Source: Osedax symbiont Rs1 (GTDB lineage: Bacteria > Pseudomonadota > Gammaproteobacteria > Pseudomonadales > Balneatricaceae). Taken from it: a DNA stretch of 63,500 bases. The notes under the pieces were generated by a model, which saw nothing but the letters and a program-made list of their open reading frames with translations, was not told the origin of the DNA and searched no databases. Numbering within the stretch: the first letter of the stretch is position 1; every line of letters starts with the position of its first letter. The DNA lies in the NCBI GenBank assembly GCA_000416275.1, contig ASZJ01000066.1, positions 1 to 63,500 of the forward strand, given 5' to 3'. The position numbers and the translations under genes were made by a program. This document shows, in pieces, positions 1-9,253 of the stretch.

Positions 1-133
1 GAGATTACTTTTAGTCTATGGTTGTAAATGCTAATATTCATGTTGTGTTAATTTAGCTGTTGTCTTTGCCGTCCAAACTGCCCTTAATCATTTATAGCTG
101 CTTGGCAGAGTCAGTATAAAAGTAGAGGAAAAC

Positions 134-883
134 ATGAAATCAGTACTCTGTGGCCTAGTAATGATGCTATTTTCGGTCAATGGCTACTCTGAATGCGTTA
201 TCAAGTTTCGAGTATATGACTCGCCTCCATTTTACTTTAAAAATGATCAGGGCAACTGGGCAGGCCTTTCAGTTGATTTAGTTAGAGCGATGACCGAGCA
301 AGCTAACTGCAAGATGGTGTTTATTAGCGCTCCTTGGAAGCGCGCTTTATACCTGATTAAACACGGTAAAGTAGATTTAATGTCTGGTGTCTCGGAAACA
401 GATGAACGCTCGGTTTACATAGATTTTTTTGCTAAACAAAGTGAGGAAATAATATCTTTAGTAGTGCCTGTGGATAGCGACTACACTATAAATTCACTGG
501 ATGACTTTAAAAACTTACCTATGCAAGTTGGGATGTTTCACGGCTCATTTTATGGCCATGAACTCAAACAAAAATTGGACATTGATTATAATTTCTCATT
601 AAAAATACAGAGCTTTGGCTCAATTGAAAGTATCCTTCATTCAATGGCTCACCAGCGCTTATCTGCTTTTTTTTACAATCAAACCCAAGTTAAAAATTTA
701 CTGGCAAGTTTTAACGATGGAATAAATTATAAGGTACACCCCTATATCGTTAATCGAGAAAATATATACTATGGGCTCAGTCGAAAATCGGTAGATGCTA
801 AATTAAAGCAACGTCTACTTAAAGCCTATATTTTACTTGAGCAACGTGGTGTCTTTAAGGGAATTTATAATAGTTATAAATAA
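134..883 (+). CDS. Periplasmic substrate-binding protein, SBP_bac_3-like
   Basis: The 249-residue product has a signal peptide (about residues 1-19, ending VNGYSE). It is followed by a bacterial extracellular solute-binding family 3 fold: RVYDSPPFYFKNDQGNWAG near residue 26, then GLSVDLVRAM, then a KVDLMSGVSETDER segment typical of the first lobe. The family binds polar amino acids or similar small polar ligands in the periplasm, feeding an ABC importer or a sensor. No permease or ATPase gene is adjacent, so this is an orphan of unknown ligand. The ATG follows GTAGAGGAAAAC, an acceptable ribosome site. Family is clear; ligand is unknown. Confidence 0.8.
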   Translation: MKSVLCGLVMMLFSVNGYSECVIKFRVYDSPPFYFKNDQGNWAGLSVDLVRAMTEQANCKMVFISAPWKRALYLIKHGKVDLMSGVSETDERSVYIDFFAKQSEEIISLVVPVDSDYTINSLDDFKNLPMQVGMFHGSFYGHELKQKLDIDYNFSLKIQSFGSIESILHSMAHQRLSAFFYNQTQVKNLLASFNDGINYKVHPYIVNRENIYYGLSRKSVDAKLKQRLLKAYILLEQRGVFKGIYNSYK

Positions 884-940
884 GTCTCAAGAAGTGGCTT
901 CCATGGGCGCGTAACATCAGCTAGTTTCTAGCCGTTATTA

Positions 941-1639
941 TTCGAAAACGGTATATGACCGGCCCTTGACGTACAGCAATAGACCCTTATTCAAGTTAAA
1001 CAGCGAAAAACTGTAAATGTTGAAGGTGCATTGATGCTCGGTCTGTGGGGCTGGAACACAAATATAATCTTTAGCCGCTGCCGTAAGTTTCCTTTTGCCA
1101 TTGATTACCATGGACGTTACTATGTTCCAATCACGGCCTAGACTATCTGTATCATTTAGGTCACTAGTTTACTTAAAAATTTCGAGCATTTTTGCGCTGC
1201 GCAGTGTCGTATCATCATGCTTTAGGAAAACTGTGGTATAGAAATTTGAACCACCCATACTTATTGCAATCGCTTCATAAAGGGTCGGATTTTGCCAAGC
1301 TTGACCGCCGTGAGCTACCGCAGCTTTGAGCTTAAGACCTACAGCAATAATTTGGGCCCACTATTGAATGTATAAGCGAATCATTTGCGCTGCCGCGGGC
1401 GGATTGACCGACACTGCGCGAGATTTAAGTAGGGTCATGGACGCTTCACCAGTTCCGCCTGTAACTGCAAAATCTTTCCAGTTGGGCCCCTCTTTGGTTA
1501 TAAGGTCTTTTAACACAGCGATCGCTTTTGCCTCACCACCTGAAGTCCAATAATGTAATACATCTACTTCACCTGCTTGGGCGACAATAGTTGATACAGC
1601 GAGAGTGAGGCCAGCTATCCCAGCTTTAGTTTGATTCAT
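941..1639 (-). pseudogene. Decayed sugar ABC transporter substrate-binding protein
   Basis: The remnant begins with an intact start (AGGTAAATCAG then ATG at 1639), a signal peptide and the typical sugar-binding opening [15 protein letters not shown], then [17 protein letters not shown]. One continuous frame goes on through a TAG (1361-1363) and a TAA (1169-1171). It still shows family blocks: VAHGGQAWQNPTLYEAI, GRDWNIVTSMVINGK, DYICVPAPQTEHQCTFNI and FNLNKG. Comparison with the family (about 415 residues) suggests several in-frame internal deletions: after AAQMI, after MVINGK, and before FNLNKG. No permease or ATPase genes remain nearby. The open 118-residue piece at 1361-1717 is only the first part of this dead gene. 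Confidence 0.85.
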
Positions 1640-1714
1640 CTGATTTACCTTATTATATTTATACTGAGTGCTAACATTATTTTCATATCCTAGATCAGTG
1701 GCTTTAATATGACT

Positions 1715-1756
1715 CAATAGCTGGTGCTATGTGTGCAGTGAAGTCATTGATTGAGG
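1715..1756 (+). repeat. Family B repeat, right-end fragment
   Basis: About 42 bp match the end of the family B element seen in full at 21588-21746 (same orientation) and 55250-55409 (opposite orientation). Shared pieces are GCTATGTG, GCAGTGAAGTCA and GATTGAGG. The rest of the element is missing. It lies just upstream of the decayed sugar-binding protein gene. Confidence 0.55.
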
Positions 1757-1920
1757 ATTATGTTAGATGATTGTCTAACCCCTAGACTGCAAAAGTACAG
1801 TGAGCGCTTCGAAGGATCCGCTATTAAACTAGTAAACTTCTCAATTAATTGCGGTCACACAAGGAAATGTTTTGTCACATAGTGTCACTAGCTGTTGAGC
1901 ATTTATATGGTGATGATTAG

Positions 1921-1972
1921 GGAGACTCTGCACAAGTCGCACATATTCCCTGTGTGACTTGTGCAGCGGTTT
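1921..1972. repeat. Family C palindromic element with possible target duplication
   Basis: A long imperfect inverted repeat: CTGCACAAGTCGCACA at 1928-1943 pairs with TGTGTGACTTGTGCAG at 1951-1966 with one mismatch. The outer end GGAGACTCTGCACAAGTC resembles the ends of other copies near 46991, 26717 and 58333. ATTAG flanks it on both sides (1916-1920 and 1973-1977), consistent with a target duplication. It could also fold as a hairpin in RNA. No coding capacity. Confidence 0.55.
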
Positions 1973-2026
1973 ATTAGGCAATGATACCGCCTATTGAAAA
2001 TTTTCTGGTGAGTGTTTGAAAGCTGG

Positions 2027-2599
2027 TTACACGAAACGCAATATCATTTCTTCAGCCCCGCAGTGGCAGTCGTTACCGCACAGAGTGCATATATAGCCTT
2101 GTTCACAATCTTGGTTCCACTTGCTGTGATGGGTTTTAATTGGCATACCGCCACAGTGGGTAAAATATTGTACAGCGCTGTTATTGGGGCTCTGTTGCCA
2201 TAAGTGGGCCACACCTGCCAGCGCTCCCTGTAGCTTAGCAGCTTGAGTTGACCGCTTCAGTAACTGGGCGCCAATCCCCGATCCACGATAGTCACGGTGT
2301 ACCGTATTGCATTTAAAATAACAGACCCGCTCTGCAGGTACTTGCCATAATTGCGGGGATGACCAGTGATCAATATTCCACTGGCCGGCGGCAAAGGTTA
2401 TTCGATAGCCGACTAGCCGCTCTTCGTCATAGGCAACCCAGCCGGAATTTATGCCTTTAAATAGGCCTTGTTGGCGCCATATTGCCAGCGTCGGCAGATC
2501 TACATAGCCCTCGCCATGTACTTCGGTAGCCAAAGTGATAATGGCAGGAAAGTCATTTAACTCTAGTGGTTGATATCTCATGTTGTCGGGCTTTGTCAT
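2027..2599 (-). CDS. GNAT family N-acetyltransferase
   Basis: The 190-residue protein carries the GNAT acetyl-CoA-binding signature: VHRDYRGSGIGAQLLKRSTQAAK (Q/R-x-x-G-x-G/A) near residues 100-122. It likely acetylates an amine on a small molecule or protein. The C-terminus has a cysteine/histidine cluster, CTLCGNDCHCGAEEMIL, which is unusual for a plain GNAT domain and may bind metal. ATG at 2599 or the internal ATG at 2581 (MRYQPLE) could be the start. Substrate unknown; transcribed alone. Confidence 0.8.
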   Translation of the reverse strand: MTKPDNMRYQPLELNDFPAIITLATEVHGEGYVDLPTLAIWRQQGLFKGINSGWVAYDEERLVGYRITFAAGQWNIDHWSSPQLWQVPAERVCYFKCNTVHRDYRGSGIGAQLLKRSTQAAKLQGALAGVAHLWQQSPNNSAVQYFTHCGGMPIKTHHSKWNQDCEQGYICTLCGNDCHCGAEEMILRFV

Positions 2600-2945
2600 G
2601 CTAGAAACCTTTTAATCGCAGTGTGTGCATAACATACCTCTAGTGAGAATTTTATGACATTGGTTTTGTCCTTAGTCTGCACGATGCTCGTCGTATATTA
2701 TTTAAAATAGTTGGCAGTCAGCATTATTTAATCGCAGCGCCAATTTTTATAGTGCTGCGGATTATAATTTTCTGCGGCTAAAGTATTAAAAAAGCGGCCA
2801 GGTGATTGCATTCTCAGGGCTGATTTTTAACACTTGAGAAAATAAACTATTCTAAAATCCAAAACACAGCTGAGCACCGAGCGATTAAGCTAGATGTTCG
2901 AACTGGCTGGTGGCTGTGTTTGGAAGACTATAAAAAGGAAGTACC
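2600..2945. other. Gene-free region upstream of flavoprotein gene
   Basis: About 345 bp between divergent genes. It presumably carries promoters for both, but I see no convincing operator. AAGGAAGTACC just before 2946 is the ribosome site of the downstream gene. No open frame of note. Confidence 0.4.
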
Positions 2946-4283
2946 ATGTATGATCCGCTCGTCGACCTTTCCCCCGGTTGTAATCAACCCTATCCGAATA
3001 GCTATTGGGCTGAGAACTCAGGGGCTGCACCTGAGGATGACGGTGCCTTAAAGCAGGATGTTGAAGTAGATGTACTTATCGTTGGGGCGGGTTACACGGG
3101 CATGTCCTGCGCTATACATTTAGCCAGAGAGCACAATATCAAAGCGCACATTATTGAGGCTAATCAAACTGCCTGGGGTTGCAGTGGACGCAACGCTGGT
3201 TTTATTCTGAAATCTACCGGTCGTAAAACTTACGCGCAAATGGAGTCTCAATGGGGTGAGCAGGCGATGCGACAAATGTATCGCGAGGCTTGTGAAGGTG
3301 TGGAAACGGTCGAGGCACTCATCGGTGAAGGAATAGAGTGTGATCGTCAAAGTGCTGGATTTTTAAAACTTGCGCATAAACCTAAGATGTTTAAGGTATT
3401 GGTCGAACAAGCTAAGTTGCAGCAGCAGGGGTTCGGCTATCAAGTACAAGTGTTGAGTAAAGACCAAATTCGCGCTGAGTTTATGGATGATAAAAATGCT
3501 TATGGTGGCATACGCTACCAAGATGGCTTTGGTCTAAACCCGTTAAAATTGGCTTGGGGCTATCAAAAGTTAGCGCGTCAAGCGGGGGTTAAGATACATT
3601 CATCCACGCCTCTGCTCGATTGGAGCGAGCAAAATAATCGACAAGTGATAGTCACTCCACAGGCTAAAATAGTCGCGCAAAAAGTTGTCATAGCAACTAA
3701 TGGCTACACCCCTCGTAAATTTCACCCACTAGTCGATGAGCGAACTCTGCCGGTGCTCTCTCAAATCATCGTTACTCAACCTTTGTCCGCCGAGCAATTG
3801 GCCGCCTGTAACTTCTTAACCGATAATGTGGTAATGGACACTCGTGCTTTAAAGTACTTTTATCGTAAATTACCAGATAATCGAATTTTGTTTGGCGGCC
3901 GAGGTGCGATTACCGGAAAAGGGGCGCAAGACCCTTACTTCTCTCAGCGATTACTAAAAGTGCTAAAAAGCAGCTTTCCGGCGCTGCAGAATATTCACTA
4001 TGATTACGCTTGGTCAGGCTGGATCAGTGTCTCTTTGGACGACATGCCGCATATTTATCAGAACTCCGAGCGCAGCGTTTTTTATGGCATGGGCTACTGT
4101 GGCAGTGGCGTGTCATTTTCTGTGCAAGCAGGTAAGCGCCTAGCAGAGCAGGTCGCGGAAGTTCAGGGCGTCAATTTACCTATCTATACGCAGCCGTTGC
4201 AGAAATTTCCACTGGCAGCACTGCGAAGAGTAGGGCAGTGGGGGTATTTCCAATATGGCAAGATTAAGGATCAATGGTTATAG
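2946..4283 (+). CDS. FAD-dependent amine oxidoreductase (DAO/PuuB-like)
   Basis: The 445-residue protein has the N-terminal FAD-binding beta-alpha-beta fold VDVLIVGAGYTGMSCAIHLARE (near residues 41-62, GxGxxG). The CSGRNAGFIL block follows, and a C-terminal YGMGYCGSGVSFSVQAGKRLAEQV segment is typical of the DAO family and closest in style to gamma-glutamylputrescine oxidoreductase (PuuB/OrdL). Such enzymes oxidise secondary or primary amines to imines with release of peroxide or electron transfer. A strong ribosome site (AAGGAAGT) precedes the ATG. No putrescine-pathway partner genes are adjacent, so the substrate is uncertain. Confidence 0.8.
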   Translation: MYDPLVDLSPGCNQPYPNSYWAENSGAAPEDDGALKQDVEVDVLIVGAGYTGMSCAIHLAREHNIKAHIIEANQTAWGCSGRNAGFILKSTGRKTYAQMESQWGEQAMRQMYREACEGVETVEALIGEGIECDRQSAGFLKLAHKPKMFKVLVEQAKLQQQGFGYQVQVLSKDQIRAEFMDDKNAYGGIRYQDGFGLNPLKLAWGYQKLARQAGVKIHSSTPLLDWSEQNNRQVIVTPQAKIVAQKVVIATNGYTPRKFHPLVDERTLPVLSQIIVTQPLSAEQLAACNFLTDNVVMDTRALKYFYRKLPDNRILFGGRGAITGKGAQDPYFSQRLLKVLKSSFPALQNIHYDYAWSGWISVSLDDMPHIYQNSERSVFYGMGYCGSGVSFSVQAGKRLAEQVAEVQGVNLPIYTQPLQKFPLAALRRVGQWGYFQYGKIKDQWL

Positions 4284-5224
4284 AACTGCGGGAAACATTG
4301 TTCTTAATAAAAGTGAGCGCTCACTATAGTTGCTTTCTGTTTGATTTACAAAAGCGACTTAACTTGTAAATCGCTATCATTTTTGTCAGCAGCTTCTCTC
4401 TTTATTGATTGGTTTCCGGTGATTAATTTTCAATTTAACCATCGAAAACTGGCCCTAAAGACAGTCTTTTTTAGGTAATTTTAGTCTGATTTAGTTTATT
4501 AATAAGCTGGATTTATTTCGGTCATTAGCTGGCTTGAAATTTATTTTTGCGCCTCGCTTAGCTTTTAATAATGGCCGGATTTGAGATTGATGTGGCGCAG
4601 TAGACGACGTCTATTTTATCGATTCCCCGGTATCATTTGCATTTCTCGACCGGATTTTAGCCGTGCTTTTCCTCTGATATTTTAGCTGGTTGACCACCTT
4701 TCTCTAAAGGTTGTGTAAGTTCATGATTTTTATTAATTTACTATGGTCTAGTGAATTGAAATATATAATTCTAACCGCTATTTTTTTGTTGTATCATCCT
4801 TAAATTTATTGCTGATTAGCGGTCATGATAAGATCTAATCATCAGTTACTTACTGCTCATGATATGTATCAATCCTAACTCGGAAATACTTCCCCTATAG
4901 ACCAATTCACACTTATAATGCCGGTTTGTCGATATATTCATTATATGTAGGGCTGTTACATTAACTGATATTTATCAGTATCTTATAAAAGTTAGTGGTT
5001 ACTATTTTTAATGTTAGTGAGTACTATTTGTATGCTTTTTACACTTGATTGCCGAGCGCGAGTAACTGCTGTTTTTAGGCTGGTTAATTGTAGGCAGCAT
5101 GCTTTTTAGCCATGCTTTAGCTGCTGTAGGTTACCCTACGATAGAGCTAGAATTTGGATTAACTTACTGCCAGTTTGCTACTGGCTGCTGTAGTGGCGAG
5201 TGATGCTATAAATAGCGGGCATTA
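4284..5224. other. Long gene-free, AT-rich region
   Basis: About 940 bp with no credible open frame on either strand. Recognisable structure is limited to a perfect 14-bp palindrome AGTGAGCGCTCACT at 4312-4325 (operator-like) and an inverted repeat GATTTACAA/TTGTAAATC at 4343-4372, possibly the end of the flavoprotein transcript. A small palindrome ACTGATATTTATCAGT lies near 4965-4980. I could not recognise any decayed gene in it. Confidence 0.4.
4312..4325. promoter_or_regulatory. Palindromic operator-like site
   Basis: AGTGAGCGCTCACT is a perfect palindrome of the type bound by TetR-family repressors. It sits about 30 bp after the flavoprotein stop codon with no gene start following, so its function is unclear. 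It could be a leftover from a lost gene. Confidence 0.3.
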
Positions 5225-5258
5225 AAAAGCGAGATTGAGGGCTGTCAATCTCGCTTTT
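5225..5258. terminator. Rho-independent terminator after glyS
   Basis: A perfect 14-bp inverted repeat: AAAAGCGAGATTGA (5225-5238), loop GGGCTG, TCAATCTCGCTTTT (5245-5258). For the minus-strand glyQ-glyS transcript the stem ends in a T run, giving a classical terminator about 40 bp past the glyS stop. Confidence 0.85.
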
Positions 5259-5296
5259 GGGGTTAGTGTTTATACGCTGGTTTGAGTTAAATGGTT

Positions 5297-7378
5297 TTAG
5301 TTAAGTAATGAGATGTCGGCTATTTGTAAAAATAGTTCCCTTAATTCACTGAGTAGGCGGATCCGGTTTTGTTGAACCTTTTGATCCTCGGCCATCACCA
5401 TTACATTGTCAAAGAACGCGTCGATCGGCTGCTGTATGTCTGCTAGCAATACCAGTGCTGCCTGATAATCGCCCGCTGCATACAGGGGCTTAAGCGCTGT
5501 GCTCAATTGTAATAAAGTGTCGTATAACTCTATTTCCGCCGCTTCGCTCAACAGTGCCCGATCAACGGTTACTGTGCTGCTGACGGTTTGTTTAGCGATG
5601 ATATTAGCGACTCTTTTATTTGCCGCCGCCAATGAGCTGGCCGCACTTAGCGATCTAAAGTGCTGTACCGCACTGATTCTTTTATCGAAGTCTAATGGCT
5701 TGCTTGGCTGCAGTGCAGCGACGCTTAAGTAGGTATCGACTTTGATGCCGCGGTCATCATAGTAGGCCCGCAAGCGTTCCAGCATGAAATCTACCACTTG
5801 TTTGATGATCGCTGCACGATCAGTCGGTTTTATCGCGCTATGTTGTTCGACAGCTAAAGTGACTAGCTGCTTTAGATCTAAATCAAGCTGTTTTTCTATA
5901 ATGATGCGCAACACGCCTAAAGTAGCTCGGCGCAACGCAAACGGATCTTTGGATCCGGTGGGTGGCTGGCCTATACCAAACATTCCAGTCAGTGTATCTA
6001 GCCGGTCAGCGAGCGCTAGTGCTAAGCCTGTTTTGGTTTGCGGTAGCTGGTCGCCGGCAAATTTTGGTAGATACTGTTCATAAATTGCCTGGGCGACTTC
6101 ACTGTCTTCACCATCATGTAGTGCATAGTGGTAGCCCATCAAACCCTGTAAATCGGTGAACTCAAAGACCATGTCGGTGATTAGATCTGCTTTAGCGAGC
6201 AGTGCTGCACGCTGTGCTTTTTCTTTACTACCGGCTATTAACTCTGAGATAAAGCCTGCAAGTATCGAATTTCTCTCGCTTTTGTCATAAACAGTGCCAA
6301 GCTCTTTTTGGAATATGATGTTTTTCAGTTGAGCCGTGCGTGCCGCTAGGCTAGTTTTTTTATCGTTCTCAAAAAAGAATACCGCATCGGCAAGCCTTGG
6401 TTTGATGACTTTTTCATTACCGCTAATTACTTTCTTCGGATCTTTTGACTCAATATTACTGACGGTGATGAAGTAGGGCATCAGCTTGCCATCTTGATCA
6501 GTGGTATAGAAATATTTCTGATGTTCCTTCATCGAAAGGATTAGCGCCTCTTGTGGCACGCTCAAGAATTCCTGATCAAACTGTCCCGTTAATGCCACCG
6601 GCCATTCATTTAATCCAGTGACTTCATCTAATAGATCGGCTTCAATATGTGCGGTGCCATTGATTTTCTTGGCCTGTGCTAGTACTTGGCTATTGATCAT
6701 CGCGCGGCGCTTGGCGAAGCTGGTAATTACATAGGCTTTTTCTAACAAATTTTCATATTCGCCAGCAGTGGTTATGGTCAATTCTGCGCTGTGATGAAAA
6801 CGGTGACCACGACTCTTATTGCTTGCTGTCGCACCGAGTATGGTGCAGTCGATAACTTGCTCGCCAAACAGCATGACTAGCCATTGCACGGGTCTAACAA
6901 ATTCTATTCTGCTGCTGCCCCAGCGCATTCTTTTAGCGATCGGCAGCTTAGCTAAAGATTTTTCTACTATGCTCGGCAGTATAGCGGCGATAGGTTTAGC
7001 CGCTATCTGCTGCGCATAGCTGATCTTGCCGCCTCGCTCGCTCAGCTGATCCAGTTCGGTGTTGTTTTTCTTGGCGAAGCCTAACAGCGCTTTGGTGGGG
7101 TTGCCATCTGCGTCATAGCAGATTTTTATCGGCGGACCCTGAACTAGATTTACCGATCCGGGAATCTCCGTGAGCAGGCTGCTAATGCGCACTGCTAGGC
7201 GCCTAGGAGTGGCGAAGCTCTCTAGGGTTATGTCCGCTAGTAATTTATCGGCATCACGTCCCAATTCTGCTTTAAGGCCGTCTAAAATGCCTTTGCTAAA
7301 TGCTTTTGATAGTGCGGACAGTGATTTAGGCGGTAGTTCAGCTGTTCCCAGCTCTACTAAAAAATCTAGGGCAGCCAT
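5297..7378 (-). CDS. glyS: Glycyl-tRNA synthetase beta subunit
   Basis: The 693-residue product matches the usual length (about 690) of the beta chain of the tetrameric bacterial enzyme that charges tRNA-Gly. It opens with DFLVELGTAELPPKSL and contains GHRFHH (near 190) and MKEHQKYF (near 280), plus the GSKDPFALRRATLGVLRII block (near 475) and a C-terminal tRNA-binding domain ending in VMAEDQKVQQNRIRLL. The start overlaps the glyQ stop in a TAATG junction (7378), indicating translational coupling in a two-gene operon. A strong terminator follows. Confidence 0.98.
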   Translation of the reverse strand: MAALDFLVELGTAELPPKSLSALSKAFSKGILDGLKAELGRDADKLLADITLESFATPRRLAVRISSLLTEIPGSVNLVQGPPIKICYDADGNPTKALLGFAKKNNTELDQLSERGGKISYAQQIAAKPIAAILPSIVEKSLAKLPIAKRMRWGSSRIEFVRPVQWLVMLFGEQVIDCTILGATASNKSRGHRFHHSAELTITTAGEYENLLEKAYVITSFAKRRAMINSQVLAQAKKINGTAHIEADLLDEVTGLNEWPVALTGQFDQEFLSVPQEALILSMKEHQKYFYTTDQDGKLMPYFITVSNIESKDPKKVISGNEKVIKPRLADAVFFFENDKKTSLAARTAQLKNIIFQKELGTVYDKSERNSILAGFISELIAGSKEKAQRAALLAKADLITDMVFEFTDLQGLMGYHYALHDGEDSEVAQAIYEQYLPKFAGDQLPQTKTGLALALADRLDTLTGMFGIGQPPTGSKDPFALRRATLGVLRIIIEKQLDLDLKQLVTLAVEQHSAIKPTDRAAIIKQVVDFMLERLRAYYDDRGIKVDTYLSVAALQPSKPLDFDKRISAVQHFRSLSAASSLAAANKRVANIIAKQTVSSTVTVDRALLSEAAEIELYDTLLQLSTALKPLYAAGDYQAALVLLADIQQPIDAFFDNVMVMAEDQKVQQNRIRLLSELRELFLQIADISLLN

Positions 7379-8331
7379 TATTTGTTCTCCTGTAATGCCG
7401 CTAGGGCTTCAAGGCGGATACTTTCCTCTGCGAGCGGAAAGCCCAGTTTAGCTCTTGAATTTAAGTATGCTTCGGCAACGCCGCGCGTTAAGGTGCGCAC
7501 CCGCAATATGTAGCGCTGTCGCTCAGTCACTGAAATGGCTTTGCGCGCGTCTAATAAGTTGAACGTATGCGATGCTTTTAGGGTCTGCTCATAGGCGGGC
7601 AAAGGTAGGTTTGCCGCGAGTAATTTTGCACATTCACGCTCGTGAAAATCAAAGCTGGACAGCAGATGCGTGACGTCGGCGTGCTGAAAATTATAGGTAG
7701 ACTGTTCCACTTCGTTCTGGTGGAAAACGTCGCCGTAAGTGATGGGAGTTCCATCCGGGTTGATCGTCCATACTAGGTCATAAACACTGTCCACATCTTG
7801 GACGTACATCGCTAGTCGCTCTAGACCGTAGGTCAGTTCGCCGGTAATCGGGTAGCACTCTAGTCCGCCCACTTGTTGAAAATAGGTGAACTGTGATACT
7901 TCCATGCCATCCAGCCATACTTCCCAGCCAAGTCCCCAGGCGCCAAGTGTTGGCGATTCCCAGTTATCTTCGACAAAGCGAATGTCGTGCACTAGTGGGT
8001 CAATGCCCAGTGCCTGTAATGATCCAAGATACAACTCTTGGATATTGTCAGGGGAAGGTTTTAACACGGTTTGGAATTGATAGTAGTGCTGTAGTCGATT
8101 TGGATTTTCGCCGTAGCGCCCATCAGTAGGTCTTCTGCTAGGCTGTACATAAGCCGCCCGCCATGACTCTGGGCCAATAGCGCGCAAAAATGTAGCAGGA
8201 TGGAATGTGCCAGCTCCAACTTCCATATCTAAAGGTTGAATTATCACACAGCCATGTTCTGACCAATATGATTGTAATGCGAGAATCAAACCTTGAAAGG
8301 TAGCTCCTTTGGTGGTCGGCGTAGCAGTCAC
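7378..8331 (-). CDS. glyQ: Glycyl-tRNA synthetase alpha subunit
   Basis: The 317-residue catalytic chain of the alpha2-beta2 glycyl-tRNA synthetase forms glycyl-adenylate and transfers glycine to tRNA. Family landmarks include [18 protein letters not shown], the [18 protein letters not shown] segment, [24 protein letters not shown] and [19 protein letters not shown]. It is first in the operon with glyS, overlapping by one base. The glyQS pair sits near oriC in Pseudomonas, in keeping with the other genes here. Confidence 0.98.
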   Translation of the reverse strand: MTATPTTKGATFQGLILALQSYWSEHGCVIIQPLDMEVGAGTFHPATFLRAIGPESWRAAYVQPSRRPTDGRYGENPNRLQHYYQFQTVLKPSPDNIQELYLGSLQALGIDPLVHDIRFVEDNWESPTLGAWGLGWEVWLDGMEVSQFTYFQQVGGLECYPITGELTYGLERLAMYVQDVDSVYDLVWTINPDGTPITYGDVFHQNEVEQSTYNFQHADVTHLLSSFDFHERECAKLLAANLPLPAYEQTLKASHTFNLLDARKAISVTERQRYILRVRTLTRGVAEAYLNSRAKLGFPLAEESIRLEALAALQENK

Positions 8332-8570
8332 AATATTTACCTGTCTGTTGAATTAGCATTTTAATTCGAGTTAGCAATCCCTATCCGGTGTCACTCACAT
8401 AGAGATTCTGAATTTGAAAAATAAGCGGGCAATTATACATCATTATTGGTTTTTAGGCTTTTATCTAAGGAAATATTTATCATTAATCAAGTGCGTGGTG
8501 CTAGGTGCCGTCATTGAATGCGCCTAGCGCCACATATACATCCAATCACAGCAGTTTGTTCAGAGGTTCG

Positions 8571-9017
8571 CTAATAGTCTTTGGTCAAGTAACTGAGAAT
8601 TTCTATAACTTGTTCAGTGTTCTCCGCTACTGCGCTGGCTGCGGCGTCGATCTCTTTTAGCGGATGGGTAAGGTCTGGATGGTGCTCGACAATTAACGAT
8701 TTTCCTTTGGCTATCGCCATTCCCGCATCAAAGGCCGCATTCCACTGTTTGTATTGTGCGCCGAATCTAACCACCACAATGTCAGCTCTGGCGATAGCTG
8801 CCTGCTGTCTAATGGTATTTATTTTGGCCGCTTTGTGGTCCTTCCAAAAAGCACTGTCCTCGTGTCCGAGGATTTGCTCGCCGCAGCCATCGCTACTTTG
8901 GTGATCGGTATTCGGTGTTAAAATGGTTATCGGCAGTCCACGCTTTTCAACCGCTGATTTGATTTTTTCTCGCCAATCGGAATGTATTTCACCCGATAGA
9001 TAAACGTTATATTGCAT
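8571..9017 (-). CDS. YtoQ family protein
   Basis: The 148-residue protein starts MQYNVYLSGEIHSDWREKI and contains ARADIVVVRFGAQYKQWNAAFDAG, both typical of the YtoQ family, a small conserved alpha/beta family of unknown biochemical role. The ligand-binding loop pattern resembles nucleoside 2-deoxyribosyltransferase-like folds, but that is inference. No signal peptide or membrane segment. It stands alone; a family A repeat begins 34 bp upstream of its start and so lies within or beside its promoter. Confidence 0.8.
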   Translation of the reverse strand: MQYNVYLSGEIHSDWREKIKSAVEKRGLPITILTPNTDHQSSDGCGEQILGHEDSAFWKDHKAAKINTIRQQAAIARADIVVVRFGAQYKQWNAAFDAGMAIAKGKSLIVEHHPDLTHPLKEIDAAASAVAENTEQVIEILSYLTKDY

Positions 9018-9050
9018 ATTAGTACCTTGTCGTTGAGTTTATTATTGTCT

Positions 9051-9253
9051 GAGACCCCTGCATAACTCACCCAGAGGGTATGATAACTGCGCTCGGTAAC
9101 ACGGCGTTAAAAACCGACTAAACAGGCGCATTTACACCAGTAATACCCATAAACAGCGGCATACTATACCCAAAGAGAGGGGCACGCTGACTCCGCTATC
9201 TCGCCGGTTTTTTGCTTGTCTTACCTTCGCTAGCAACGTTATGCAGAGGTCTC
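9051..9253. mobile_element. Family A MITE-like element, copy 1 (203 bp)
   Basis: Terminal inverted repeats: GAGACCCCTGCATAACT at the left end, and on the right GTTATGCAGAGGTCTC, which reads GAGACCTCTGCATAAC in reverse complement. The element is flanked by an exact 5-bp direct repeat TGTCT (9046-9050 and 9254-9258). Internal segments such as ACCAGTAATACCCATAA and CTTGTCTTACCTTCGCT are shared with the copy at 15645-15805. It has no complete gene, so it must have been moved by a transposase encoded elsewhere. Confidence 0.85.

Noticed and set aside
2012-2203. 63-residue plus-strand frame under the acetyltransferase gene
   Set aside because: It is antisense to the conserved C-terminus of the GNAT gene and has no ribosome site; a shadow frame.
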